From CAWVWD01 sp965662365 (GTDB lineage Bacteria > Bacteroidota > Bacteroidia > Chitinophagales > Saprospiraceae): a DNA stretch of 64,000 nt. Below, in pieces: positions 9,501-16,636 of this stretch (positions are counted from its first letter, which is position 1; every line of letters starts with the position of its first letter). The translations under genes and the position numbers were made by a program. The notes below the pieces were generated by a model. It was not told the origin of the DNA. It saw only the letters and a program-made list of their open reading frames with translations, and did no database searches. The DNA lies in NCBI GenBank assembly GCA_965662365.1, contig CBFIHR010000007.1, positions 1 to 64,000 of the forward strand, in the 5' to 3' direction.

Positions 9501-10742
9501 AGGCGTTCTACCATCTAACTCAAAATTTTGTGTTGCAGGTGTTGGTTGAAACGCCGGATTATCCGTGTGCATCTTAGTTGCATCACCTTCTCCCAAATCC
9601 GAGAAAACCACCACATCACGGACATCTTGTGTTGCATTTCTTGTATTCGTTACCCAAACTTCCATTTTTGTGATTTTGAATAACGTATTAATTTGTGGTA
9701 AATTCTGTAAAGCTGGTTCGTACTTCGAACGGTTATAATGCGATAAGAAGAAATGACGATTTTCGTCGTATTGATCGGCGGATACTTCAAATTTTTGCTG
9801 TTGAGCACCACCTTGTATTTGTAAGTTTTTCCGTCTTGACTTACTTTGCGACAAAACACTGGTCACTCGAAGTCGTCCAAACTGCATCTCCGTCTTCACA
9901 CCAAATAAACTTTGAGAACCTTGTATCAAAGATGAACGCAGCGGCAAACTCACGTTACCTGCTTCGATTTTCTGAATAATTTGGTCTTCGTCACCAGTAT
10001 ATTCCAGTTTCATTTGATTCTCAAAATCGAATGTCGCTTGTGTATTATAATTCGTTTGCAACTTCATTTTCGAGCCAATCGTACCAACGACGTTCATCTG
10101 AATCGCCATATCAAAATCAAAACCACCTTGACGACGTTGTCTTTCGGTCAAAATCGGATTATCGACTTTTTGAAAATCGCCCCCAAAAGTTAAGTCAATA
10201 TTACCATTCGGTTGAATATCAATCAGTGTTTCGCCTTGCTCGTTTGCCCCAAAAATACTTCTATTCGCAATCGAATTTTTTAAATCATATTTGGATAACG
10301 GATCGTTGGAGTTTCCTGAATTATTCTTAGATAACTGCTGAAAATAGCTATTTCGTTGATTCTTTTCAGACCAAGCCAGATACTCTTCATAAGTCATATA
10401 CGTCGGTGGACGATAGTAAGTATTTCCAACCTTTTCCGTGATGATATACATTCCTGTAACAGGATCATACTCCACCTTTTTCTCAATAACTGAAGGGTCT
10501 TTGAGGTTGAAAGGATTGTTATTGGGATTATTAATATAATCGCCGGTTCGCTCACTAATTGGTTTCAATGAATCTGGGTCGGCGGTATAAATTGCCTTAC
10601 TAAGGTTGTGATGTGATTTAGGTGAAAAATCTACTTCATTTTCCCAATTCCAGTCGTCATCTGTCGCCCATGTTGTGACGACACAACCCGCTAAAAAAGC
10701 AGTCACCAATAGTATCCGATAGATTGTTTGTTGTTTTTCCAT
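3567..10742 (-). CDS. sprA: SprA, giant outer-membrane translocon of the type IX secretion system
   Basis: A protein of about 2,391 residues, within the usual 2,300-2,500 of SprA. In Flavobacterium johnsoniae SprA is a 36-stranded outer-membrane barrel through which T9SS substrates leave the cell, and it is needed for gliding. I start at the Met that opens a good signal peptide (MEKQQTIYRILL, cleavage near TTWA); an ATG 33 bases upstream would add MKNFMSNPTKI. Family traits include long runs of amphipathic strands, large soluble loops such as SYLDDFEGSSSSFDL, and a strand at the extreme C-terminus (TVRFALQ). A Lys-rich tract, KKKDSKKKKEREPSKAE, sits near residue 1,930. ruvA lies upstream on the same strand, as I recall it doing in other Bacteroidota. 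A type IX system is therefore expected, although the other Por/Gld genes are not in this window. Confidence 0.96.
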   Translation of the reverse strand: MEKQQTIYRILLVTAFLAGCVVTTWATDDDWNWENEVDFSPKSHHNLSKAIYTADPDSLKPISERTGDYINNPNNNPFNLKDPSVIEKKVEYDPVTGMYIITEKVGNTYYRPPTYMTYEEYLAWSEKNQRNSYFQQLSKNNSGNSNDPLSKYDLKNSIANRSIFGANEQGETLIDIQPNGNIDLTFGGDFQKVDNPILTERQRRQGGFDFDMAIQMNVVGTIGSKMKLQTNYNTQATFDFENQMKLEYTGDEDQIIQKIEAGNVSLPLRSSLIQGSQSLFGVKTEMQFGRLRVTSVLSQSKSRRKNLQIQGGAQQQKFEVSADQYDENRHFFLSHYNRSKYEPALQNLPQINTLFKITKMEVWVTNTRNATQDVRDVVVFSDLGEGDATKMHTDNPAFQPTPATQNFELDGRTPLPTNDANGLYQALLDRPELRALDNAVAGLQAAPFSLEQIKDFQKVRARKLSQSEYTFHPDLGFISLNLTLQPDDVLGVAFEYNYNGETYQVGEFANDAPINPDTLSVLYLKMLKSTTPRVDLPLWDLMMKNVYSIGAYQVNQQDFNLDVFYQDPQGAAKRFIPESSLSGKPLIRVLNLDNLNRQGDPNADGAFDFVPGVTINPRNGRIIFPVLEPFGEALAKQFDPSENNFREKYVYDELYDSTVFVAREYPEFNRFVIKGNYKSSVSSEISLGAFNIPRGSVTVTAGGQQLVEGQDYDVDYNIGRIKIINEGVLNSGLPVNVSFEDNSLFSFQTRTLMGSRLDYWINDNFTIGATVMRLSERPFTQKVNIGDDPIQNTVYGADIRFQQDAPWLTKLVDKIPLIDTKAPSSISFDAEAALLRPDAPDVINQGTDVGGASYLDDFEGSSSSFDLRNPSTLWTLASVPDNGQFAEAKLVDSLASGMNRAKLAWYQIDQSIRRDIEGVEDNPYTRLVREQEVFPNRSILPGQNIDIRPLDLAYYPSVRGPYNYDAEGIPGISAGVETDGSLKQPETRWAGIQRALQTNNFEAANIEFIEFWVMNPFINGEAGQGGNLYINLGNVSEDVMRDSRNFFENGLPRENGTARTDTTSWSRVPRTQAVTNAFDNDPETRKAQDVGLDGVDDEGERTLFADFLNRLNGLVGPAVLDSLESDPSSDNFVYYNNNRFEPTDGILERYIKFTNPQGNSQAPEGNELSASTNIPDAEDINNDRTLSETESFFQYHIPIQNNGTNELVIGNYVTDVIEEVEGQKWYQFRIPVDQFTSRHGGIQDFRSIRFIRIYMTDFEEPVVMRFARLALVRNQWRRYRRNLLGSGIFHPSDGGGNTVFDMTAVSIEENSNKFPFPYVLPPGVQRERTIGTIADAQQNEQSLALRVCNLEDGDARGVFKVLNLDMRVYERLRMFVHAESEDDLETGDLTIFMRLGTDFENNYYEYEIPLKMTPPGTTPTGNPEQDDDYKEQVWLDANSFDIALEQFKNIKVERDQNGASLIVPYEFADPEKPENKYRIVGNPDLGLVEGVMIGIRNTKDDGVPRCAEVWVNELRVNGFDERGGYAGRARLDMTLADFGQVTVSGNYTSIGWGSLEQRVAERAREEVLQYDVAGSFQLDKFFPKKYGLRLPIYAQYSQTLETPEYDPFKFDIPIDELVANETPERRDSLLEQARTITTIRSVNMTNIRKERTNTDKKPRPWDIENVSVTAAYSETNRSDPTIQTDAVRQYRGGLDYNYSLQPTYIRPFQKVIKSENKYWKIVKDFNFNPVPNSFAFNTSLNRRFAETTYRFAGDADATWFDKRFMWDRVYNLNWNMARALSVNFNATNNAVIDEPVGRIDTPEEQDSVMTNLRNFGRNKNYTHTFTASYTLPLKKVPILDWMTVKATYNANYGWSAAALNLDSLGNIIQNGNARQLNADLNFEQLYNKSKYLKKINSGPNKRPTRGRRPASRGDENARANVDDKKKDSKKKKEREPSKAERALVRPLMLVRKGRFSYSQNFTSVVPGFKPVSRVVGMTSDFTAPGIEYVAGFRPSDSWLDAAAANGWITDNIYLNQQVLGSYTENIDARLTIEPYKDFRIEVEANRSLSENSSEFFKVQTPGGTHQHLTPRDVGTFSVSFFAVNTLFVGLDDDFVSATFKQFEENREIISQRIGESGTTHSTDGPEYTRGYGRYHQDVLVPAYIAAYTGEDANTIDLNLFSRLPSPNWRLTYNGLSKLEAFKKVFKSFNITHSYKSTLSVNQFVTDLNYDQDNPFAINPTSQNYFAEFEIPDIVISERFAPLIGVDFKAVNDMTGRFEYKKSRNLAMNFTDFQMNETNTSEITISVGYRIKDFVLPIKVGVDGTKPKNDLNFKFDFSFRDDITVNHLLDQENSVVTRGLKTIRISPSIDYAINKQLNVRLFFDRSQTIPATSASFPITNTQAGLTVRFALQ

Positions 10743-11312
10743 GATTTTGGTCGGATTACTCATAAAGTTTTTCAAAAAAATTAAAATAACTGATAAATCA
10801 ATTATTAGTGATTAGTTAATCAGTGATTAGGTAATTCGTCCTGTCTGTCCTGAATATTAAGGTTTAGAGCATACTCTAACGAAATCACTACAAATTAAAC
10901 ATAAAAACAATCATTAATACGGATAAACGCATTGTTGATTGTCAGAATGTTAAAAAAAACTTGTATTAATGAAATTCTTTTGCGGTAGGCAACAGAATTT
11001 ACACAATCCATTTTTGAACACTGGTTCAAAATTTGGAAGTCAAATTTGATAGATTATTATGACTATTCAACGGTTATATTATTCTTTACGGTTATTAATT
11101 TTATAACAATTTAAAAAATCAGCGCAATCTATTTTCTAAAACTCAACTTGTTGATGGCTTTAATATTTGATAATAACTTGTAATATGTGTATATAATTAT
11201 TGAAATAATTACTTTGTGTTTTAAGCCAATTCAATAAACTTTAGTATTGTGTAAATTTTTAATTCGATAGACAGTTGTTTTGATGGTGTAATAGTATAAA
11301 ATTTGATATTTT
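10743..11312. other. 570-bp AT-rich gap between ruvA and sprA
   Basis: I see no convincing coding sequence on either strand. Next to sprA lie two 15-bp tandem units, TTAGTGATTAGTTAA (10805-10819) and TCAGTGATTAGGTAA (10820-10834). At 11012-11031 there is an inverted repeat TTTTGAAC-n4-GTTCAAAA that could be an operator. The length of the gap suggests that sprA has its own promoter rather than reading through from ruvA. Confidence 0.5.
10805..10834 (-). repeat. Two tandem 15-bp units in the sprA leader
   Basis: TTAGTGATTAGTTAA is followed directly by TCAGTGATTAGGTAA (13 of 15 identical). A 14-of-15 match, TTAGTGATTCGTTAA, lies at 17258-17272 just upstream of another minus-strand gene. In mRNA sense the unit reads TTAACNAATCACTAA. 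Confidence 0.5.
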
Positions 11313-11912
11313 TTATCGTAATTCACTCAATGCGAATTTGATTAGTTGCTCTACTGAATCCACATTAGGTTTAGATTTCAACACATTGTTGAGGGCTTTC
11401 TGTGCTTGAATTTTCACATACCCTAACGCTACTAATGCAGATAACGCTTCCTGTCTTAACTTATTATTGGCGGTTGTTGCTGCAGGTGTTGCGATGCCTT
11501 CCTCTCCAGATTCCTTAATCAGCTTGTCTTTTAAGTCCAAAATCAAGCGTTTGGCTGTTTTTGGCCCAATACCTTTTACCTTTTTGAATGCAGTTACATT
11601 TTCGCTAATAATCGCTGAACGCAATTCATCCGTCGTCATACCCGAGAGCATAATTCTTGCTGTACTTGGCCCGATACCGGATACTGAAATCAAATGTAGA
11701 AAAAGTTGTCGTTCCACATTTTCCGCAAAACCATACAACGTTTGTTGGTCTTCTTTTACATAAAAATGTGTTAATAATTTGACACGTTCTAACTTTTCTA
11801 CCTGTGCATAGGTATTTAAGGTGATATTGATGCGATAGCCAATACCATTTGCTTCAACAATAATGTAAGTTGGTGACTTAAACGTAATCTCTCCTTTAAC
11901 GTATGCTATCAT
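11313..11912 (-). CDS. ruvA: Holliday junction DNA helicase subunit RuvA
   Basis: A 199-residue protein, the normal size for RuvA. RuvA tetramers bind four-way DNA junctions and load the RuvB motor for branch migration during recombinational repair. The N-terminal OB-fold domain (about 1-64) starts MIAYVKGEITFKSPTYIIVE. Two helix-hairpin-helix motifs follow: ISVSGIGPSTARIMLS (near residue 75) and VKGIGPKTAKRLI (near residue 112). A linker rich in Ala and Thr leads to the C-terminal RuvB-binding domain (about 150-199, QEALSALVALGYVK). It is encoded upstream of sprA on the same strand. Confidence 0.96.
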   Translation of the reverse strand: MIAYVKGEITFKSPTYIIVEANGIGYRINITLNTYAQVEKLERVKLLTHFYVKEDQQTLYGFAENVERQLFLHLISVSGIGPSTARIMLSGMTTDELRSAIISENVTAFKKVKGIGPKTAKRLILDLKDKLIKESGEEGIATPAATTANNKLRQEALSALVALGYVKIQAQKALNNVLKSKPNVDSVEQLIKFALSELR

Positions 11913-12311
11913 ATAATTAAGTAAAAGTAACTTTTTAAGTGTTCAAAGGTACAAAAGTTCATATCAAATTCATAAGTATAATTTATAATGGTTCTTTGAT
12001 AAAAATATTTTAGGTGTTCTTGAAGAATTTGGTAGTTTTTATTTTATACTACTCCTGAATCTGTTTATATTTAATATATGACATTTGATACAGGTATTTT
12101 TGATAAGTAATAAGAACTTGTTTGCACGGCTAATTACGGTCATGTTACGGGTGACTATTTATTACGGAATGATACAAAATCATCCAAAATGATATAGAAT
12201 GATACGGAAAATATATCGGAAATACCGTTTTTAAAGGTGTACTATAGTTTTAAGGGAATAGACCAAACTAAATCACAAAAAAAAGATTAGTTTTGTGAAA
12301 AATAGAAATAA
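11913..12311. other. 399-bp divergent intergenic region
   Basis: This gap separates ruvA from the divergent gene at 12312 and must hold both promoters. At about 12164-12209 there are short direct repeats of the type AATGATAC/AATGATATAG (GGAATGATAC, AAAATGATAT, GAATGATACGG). I see no gene. Confidence 0.4.
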
Positions 12312-12773
12312 ATGGAGATGAAAACTTTTAATTTGTCATCAAACCTTACCGTTATTTTAAAATATTTTGTCCCTTTAGTGTGGACAGTTTTTTTCGGTAC
12401 GTTGTGTATCATCTTTTGGCTGACAGACGATTTGACGGTCGGCGGTATGGATTTGATGGTGTTTAGAATGGGGTGGACAGTTTTCTTTTTGGTGGGAACA
12501 TTGACGGCTTACTTTACGATTATGCGTTTAATGAGAGTCGAGTTTGATGGTGGATTTATTTATGTGACGAATTACTTCAAGGTATTCAAATATCCGATGG
12601 ATAATGTGGACAAAATAACAGTCAATGATTATTCTGTTTTTAAGTTGGTCACTATTAAATTAATCAGCACTGGCTATTTTGGTAAAAAGATAACTTTGTT
12701 GGCGAGTCGAACAAATTTTGACACTATTGTGGAGGCTTCCGAGATTCTGCAAAGTAAAATTAGACAATCTTAA
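12312..12773 (+). CDS. Small membrane protein with a PH-like C-terminal domain
   Basis: A 153-residue protein with two transmembrane helices near residues 16-35 (PLVWTVFFGTLCIIFWL) and 49-68 (GWTVFFLVGTLTAYFTI). A cytoplasmic region of about 80 residues follows, made of short strands and a final helix (FDTIVEASEILQSKIRQ). Two helices followed by strands of the type GGFIYVTNYFKVFKYPMDNV resemble bacterial PH-domain proteins, but the match is by shape and not by a known motif. It is monocistronic. The function is unknown. Confidence 0.7.
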   Translation: MEMKTFNLSSNLTVILKYFVPLVWTVFFGTLCIIFWLTDDLTVGGMDLMVFRMGWTVFFLVGTLTAYFTIMRLMRVEFDGGFIYVTNYFKVFKYPMDNVDKITVNDYSVFKLVTIKLISTGYFGKKITLLASRTNFDTIVEASEILQSKIRQS

Positions 12774-13283
12774 ATAAGGATTGATGAAAGATAAAGTTGC
12801 TGTGCCGCCTGCTCAGGTAGGCGGATCAAGTACTTGCTTTCAAGCCGATGCTAAGTGATGAAAATCATTACTGGAATCGTAGGGTAACAAGGGGTTTGTT
12901 ACTATGTAAAATCAGACTTAAAATATTGGGTTATCTAAAGTTGGACACTTTGCTATTACTTCGTTCGACTAAATTAATGAAAAGTATAAATTAGATAGTA
13001 AGCATTTTGAAAATACCTATTATCTTGTCCAATCTTAAAGAAGTAGCCAAAATATTAAGTTTACTTACTGTCCTACAATTCATTTTATAAAATGCCTGTT
13101 GTGTACTAAAAATATGCTATTAAAATCAATTATGAAATTCAAATAGGTGTGACGTTTATGATATTATTGAATAAATCGGTAATGTTTTTCATATCTAAAA
13201 CATCAATTTTTTATAAAAAACTACTTATTTGGAAATTGTAACTATTGTAATTGGTTAATTTTTTTATTCACAAACTTCTAATC
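12774..13283. other. 510-bp gap with a GC-rich palindrome
   Basis: The left part carries the GC-rich inverted repeat CCGCCTgctcaggtAGGCGG (12805-12824), which stands out from the AT-rich surroundings. Farther right, TTGGACA (12951-12957) and TGTCCAA (13026-13032) form a widely spaced inverted repeat. No gene is recognisable; the open pieces are all under about 35 codons. Confidence 0.45.
12805..12824. repeat. GC-rich extragenic palindrome
   Basis: CCGCCTgctcaggtAGGCGG has 6-bp arms, 14 of 20 bases are G or C, and it lies 30 bp after a stop codon. It looks like the dispersed extragenic palindromes I recall from Bacteroidota genomes, and could also act as a weak transcription end. Confidence 0.4.
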
Positions 13284-13721
13284 ATGGAAACACAACACAA
13301 ATTAAACGAATTATTTGACGAAGACGGGAATTTATTAAGTCCTTCATTGCCAGAAGGCGTAAAAAATTACCTTATTGATATAGATGGTACTGTCACAGAG
13401 GATGTACCTAACGAAGAACCTGAACGAATGGCGACTTGTGAACCTTTCCCCGATGCGTTGGAGGTACTTAATCAATGGTATGACGAAGGGCATATTATCA
13501 CTTTTTTTACTTCTCGCTTGGAGGAGCATCGAGAGGTAACTGAAAAATGGCTGAATGATCATGGATTCAAGTATCACGGCTTACTAATGAATAAACCTCG
13601 TGGTGGAAATTATCATTGGATTGATAATCACATTGTTAGAGGTACTCGTTACAAAGGAAAATTCACACAGCTAATAGAGAAACAAAGAACGGTTCAGGTC
13701 TTTGATGATGAAGCGAAATAG
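13284..13721 (+). CDS. HAD-superfamily phosphatase (often annotated as phosphoheptose isomerase)
   Basis: A 145-residue protein starting METQHKLNELF; an upstream TTG (13251) would add eleven unlikely residues. HAD motif I is LIDIDGTVTED, with the nucleophile Asp and the acid/base Asp two residues later. Motif II is ITFFTSR, and WIDNHIVRGTRYKGKF near the end is likely the motif III/IV region. The whole protein resembles a Bacteroidota family that databases often call phosphoheptose isomerase, which the motifs do not support. The substrate is unknown. The next gene follows after 38 bases and may be co-transcribed. Confidence 0.82.
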   Translation: METQHKLNELFDEDGNLLSPSLPEGVKNYLIDIDGTVTEDVPNEEPERMATCEPFPDALEVLNQWYDEGHIITFFTSRLEEHREVTEKWLNDHGFKYHGLLMNKPRGGNYHWIDNHIVRGTRYKGKFTQLIEKQRTVQVFDDEAK

Positions 13722-13759
13722 TACAAAACCTCTTATTATCAAATAATCATATCATAAAA

Positions 13760-14842
13760 ATGCTTGTTCAACACTTTCATCCGTTGGTATTATCACCGTT
13801 TACATTAGATGACTACTTAGCACAAGGCTGGTTCAGAAGTAGTTCGTCGATGTATCGGGCAAGGATTTTGTGTTTCGAACAAGCATTGCATGAAGTGATT
13901 AACGTTCGACTGAATTTAAAAGATTATACTCCCAAAAAGCGGCTTCGTCGTATCAAACGTAAAGTGCATGAAAGGTTTGAAGTGATCGTTCGACCATTCC
14001 AAAATAGTGCAGAAAAGGAGAGATTATACCAGCAGCACACGCATCGATTTCGTGGATTTTTACAAAAAAGTCTATATCATTACTTGAAAGGAGACGACGA
14101 AGAAAGGCATCATTTATCAATTTTTCAGACTTACGAAGTTTGTGTTTTTGATAAAGGTCAGTTAATTGGTTTTAGCCTTTTTGATGTTGGAGAATCTGCT
14201 ATTGCGAGTATTATTGGGGTTTTTGATATCAATTATGAGCGATACAGCATTGGTACATTTACGATGCTGCAAGAGATTGAATATGCTCAATCGCTTAATT
14301 TCAAATATTACTACCCTGGTTATGTGCTACATGGTACGTCTATTTTTGATTACAAACTTCGGCTGGGCGATATGGAGTTTTATGATCATAATAAAGAATG
14401 GCGGCCTATTAGTGAGTTACATACACTGGAGCGAGTTAGTGATTTGATTACTTCAAAGATTGATGCAGCTGAAAAATTTATACAAGCGTTCGATATAACT
14501 TGCGTGAAGGTTAATTATCCTGCTTTTCCATTTGCTTATTTTGACTTTGACTCGATTTATTATGTTCGTACGCCTATTTTTTTATTATTATTTGAAAAAG
14601 AGATTGCCGACAATGTTCTGATATTGGAATATTGGCAAGAGCAAGATGAATATGTAATTAGTCAAATTGATATTCATGCCAGTTTTCAGCAAATTGACCG
14701 AGTGAAAATCTCAAAAGAGGCTTTAAATTCTTCTTCGAATTGCCTGGACTTATTAGCTTACAGTTGGATTTTTGCACGAGAAGCTGACCTGGTATCTTTA
14801 TTTTCTACTTTTGTTGAACAACTTCAGCACATGGAATTTTAA
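13760..14842 (+). CDS. Arginine-tRNA-protein transferase-like protein (ATE/Bpt family)
   Basis: A 360-residue protein. ATE enzymes move an amino acid from aminoacyl-tRNA to the N-terminus of proteins, marking them for the N-degron pathway. The C-terminal ATE pattern is clear: SIIGVFDINYERYSIGTFTML near residue 150, then KYYYPGYVLHGTSIFDYK near residue 195, which matches the GTY...YYYLGYYI.....YK signature. The N-terminal part also aligns: GWFRSSSSMYRARILCF, then INVRLNLKDYTPKKRLRR, against the family pattern YRPHCxxCxxC, then VPVxxFxPSRSQRR. The cysteine cluster of that region, which in ATE1 binds a metal cofactor, is reduced to one Cys. About 120 extra residues follow the ATE domain. Activity and specificity are uncertain. 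Confidence 0.72.
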   Translation: MLVQHFHPLVLSPFTLDDYLAQGWFRSSSSMYRARILCFEQALHEVINVRLNLKDYTPKKRLRRIKRKVHERFEVIVRPFQNSAEKERLYQQHTHRFRGFLQKSLYHYLKGDDEERHHLSIFQTYEVCVFDKGQLIGFSLFDVGESAIASIIGVFDINYERYSIGTFTMLQEIEYAQSLNFKYYYPGYVLHGTSIFDYKLRLGDMEFYDHNKEWRPISELHTLERVSDLITSKIDAAEKFIQAFDITCVKVNYPAFPFAYFDFDSIYYVRTPIFLLLFEKEIADNVLILEYWQEQDEYVISQIDIHASFQQIDRVKISKEALNSSSNCLDLLAYSWIFAREADLVSLFSTFVEQLQHMEF

Positions 14843-14940
14843 TCAGCAGTACTTTTTCAAGAAGGCCTTCAAATAAAGTCCTTTCAGTAGATTTTGAGTT
14901 AATAAAGTAGAAAATTTATTGGGGGCTTCCCGAAAAAATA

Positions 14941-14988
14941 GCGAATCGTTAATAATTTCTTAATTATTAACGATTCGCCTTTTTTTTT
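14941..14988 (+). terminator. Strong intrinsic terminator after the ATE-like gene
   Basis: A perfect 17-bp hairpin with arms GCGAATCGTTAATAATT and AATTATTAACGATTCGC and the loop TCTT, followed by about ten Ts. Confidence 0.92.
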
Positions 14989-15120
14989 TGCGGCTGTTTA
15001 AATCTATTCCATAATTCTTACGTTATTAGTGATGTGATATTACCATCGCACAATCTGCAAGGATTATTTTTTGTCGCATTTTGATTGAGTATTTAGAATA
15101 CTTACAGAAGAATTGATAAT

Positions 15121-15143
15121 TGATGAATGACTAACATTCATCA
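15121..15143. promoter_or_regulatory. Palindrome upstream of lipoprotein gene
   Basis: TGATGAATG-actaa-CATTCATCA is a perfect 9-bp inverted repeat with a 5-base spacer, 64 bp before the start of the gene at 15207. There is no T-run after it, so an operator is more likely than a terminator. Confidence 0.4.
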
Positions 15144-15206
15144 TCTGTCAAAGTGGAGGCTTTGTATGAAAAACAAAAATGATTTATTAATTTTTAAATA
15201 AACCCT

Positions 15207-15836
15207 ATGAAACATTTACTAATTGGAATGACATTTTTTCTTTTTTGGAATTGTCAAACGAAAGAACCAACGATTGCCGCTGATGAAGTAGAAGAGGTGC
15301 AGCTGATGAATCATTTTGATTTTGAATTGATCGGAGATGTGTCCGAAGATAAAATGAAAACGGTCGTCGCAATTAATGTTGTAAATAAAAGCGATGGAAC
15401 ACCTTTTCAACAACTCGATGGATTTGAGGCAGTGGTGCAAGAAAATGAACAAGTCATTGTGGAGGATTTAAATTTTGATGGTTATGCCGACATTCGATTA
15501 CTACAATACTTACCCGAAGATGCCAATATTCCATTTTTTTATTGGCTCTACAATCCTTCTACCAAAAAGTATGAACGAAATAAGGAATTAGAGGTTGTTC
15601 GTTCGCCAAGTGTTGATCAGGTGAATGAGTTTATTTTATCTCAATGGGTGGAGGGCGATAAGATACAAGGAACGGATTATTTCCAATATTCAGGAAAACA
15701 GCTCGTTCTCAAAAAACAAGAAGTAAAAGAAAATACAGATGAAGAAAGTTTCGTCTTGACAGTCAAACAACCTATCGGAGATTCTCTTCAGGTTGTGAAA
15801 CAAGAACTAATGAAACGAGAAGATATTATTAACTAA
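15207..15836 (+). CDS. Lipoprotein with an FG-GAP/XAC2610-like domain
   Basis: A 209-residue protein with a short lipoprotein signal peptide and lipobox FWNC (Cys at residue 16), so it should be lipid-anchored in the envelope. The segment VEDLNFDGYADIRLL near residue 89 has the Dx[DN]xDGxxD calcium-loop pattern. It is followed by YWLYNPSTKKYERNKEL, a combination seen in the XAC2610-like group of small exported proteins. The rest is strand-rich and not recognised. It is monocistronic, with a palindrome upstream and a terminator downstream. The role is unknown. Confidence 0.75.
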   Translation: MKHLLIGMTFFLFWNCQTKEPTIAADEVEEVQLMNHFDFELIGDVSEDKMKTVVAINVVNKSDGTPFQQLDGFEAVVQENEQVIVEDLNFDGYADIRLLQYLPEDANIPFFYWLYNPSTKKYERNKELEVVRSPSVDQVNEFILSQWVEGDKIQGTDYFQYSGKQLVLKKQEVKENTDEESFVLTVKQPIGDSLQVVKQELMKREDIIN

Positions 15837-15847
15837 AAAAGGCTTCT

Positions 15848-15884
15848 AAAAACCTGACTACTTTCAAAAAGCGGTCAGGTTTTT
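15848..15884 (+). terminator. Intrinsic terminator after the lipoprotein gene
   Basis: Arms AAAACCTGAC and GTCAGGTTTT around a 16-base loop, ending in a T-run. Confidence 0.8.
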
Positions 15885-16003
15885 ACTTGGTGAAGCCGTC
15901 ATTTATCAAAACAAGAATTGCTTCCTATTGCTTCTTTAGCGTCTCATTATGCGTTACTCCAAATTTAGGTACACGGCAAATCGCATAATTTTTAGTTAAG
16001 ACA

Positions 16004-16594
16004 TCATTTTTTGACCATCAAGCCAAATAATTCATTTCCTTGTCGAGGTTTAATCGAGTTATAGCACAATTCTAAAATGCGAATATCGAAATACGGCTCA
16101 AAATAGCTGATATATTCTGTTTTTGAACCGCCAAACGGTCGGCGAACTAAATCCCCTTTTAATGGAAAAGTAAACCAAAGACCAATTAATTTTCCGCCTT
16201 TCGGCAATAGTTCGGCTACTTTTTTGGCGTAAGCCTGACGATTTTCGGGCAAAGGTGGAAAGGAACAGAAAAACGTCTGTTCCACAATCAAATCATACTC
16301 GCCTTGATGCTCAAAAAAATCACCTTGAATCAAGTGTGCTTTAGGAAAACTAGGCACTCGCTCCCCGAACTTTGCCAAAGGTTGTGAGGCAATATCCATT
16401 ACAAACACATTTGTGAAACCTTGTTGATGTAAATATTCTGCTTCGTAAGCATTACCCGCTCCCGGAATCAAAATCCGTAAGTTTTTGTCCTCAACTTGGT
16501 CGAAATACGCCTTAATCGGTGTTGAAGGATAACCGATGTCCCAGCCCGTATTTTGATGCTCATATCGACTTGACCAATATTGTTTCGTTGTCAT
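16004..16594 (-). CDS. SAM-dependent methyltransferase of the thiopurine S-methyltransferase (TPMT) family
   Basis: A 196-residue protein starting MTTKQYWSSRYEHQNTGWDIG, the typical opening of bacterial TPMT-like enzymes, which transfer a methyl group from SAM to sulfur or selenium nucleophiles. The SAM-binding motif I is RILIPGAGNAYEAEYL (near residue 40), followed by VFVMDIASQPL (motif II). The family-specific segment DLIVEQTFFCSFPP lies near residue 104, and KGGKLIGLWF is also present. Length is normal for the family. The enzyme is cytoplasmic; the natural substrate is not known. The gene upstream on the same strand ends 42 bases away, so the two may share a transcript. Confidence 0.88.
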   Translation of the reverse strand: MTTKQYWSSRYEHQNTGWDIGYPSTPIKAYFDQVEDKNLRILIPGAGNAYEAEYLHQQGFTNVFVMDIASQPLAKFGERVPSFPKAHLIQGDFFEHQGEYDLIVEQTFFCSFPPLPENRQAYAKKVAELLPKGGKLIGLWFTFPLKGDLVRRPFGGSKTEYISYFEPYFDIRILELCYNSIKPRQGNELFGLMVKK

Positions 16595-16636
16595 TTTATA
16601 GATAAGTAATTAGGTATAAAATTGATGCTCCATTAT

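Larger units (their letters stand above)
14843..15206. other. 364-bp gap: terminator, palindrome and promoter region
   Basis: It holds the strong terminator at 14941-14988 and, 64 bp before the lipoprotein gene at 15207, a perfect palindrome (15121-15143). No gene is seen. Confidence 0.6.

Noticed and set aside
4868..10330. Many 60-140-codon frames on the plus strand inside sprA
   Set aside because: They are antisense shadows of a strongly coding gene, with unnatural compositions.
12947..13036. TTGGACA and TGTCCAA as ends of an insertion sequence or MITE
   Set aside because: The ends face the wrong way for an element between them, there is no target duplication, and no transposase remnant is seen.
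15887..15992. 34-codon plus-strand frame after the lipoprotein terminator
   Set aside because: It has only a TTG start, no recognisable motif and no conservation evidence; too short to claim.
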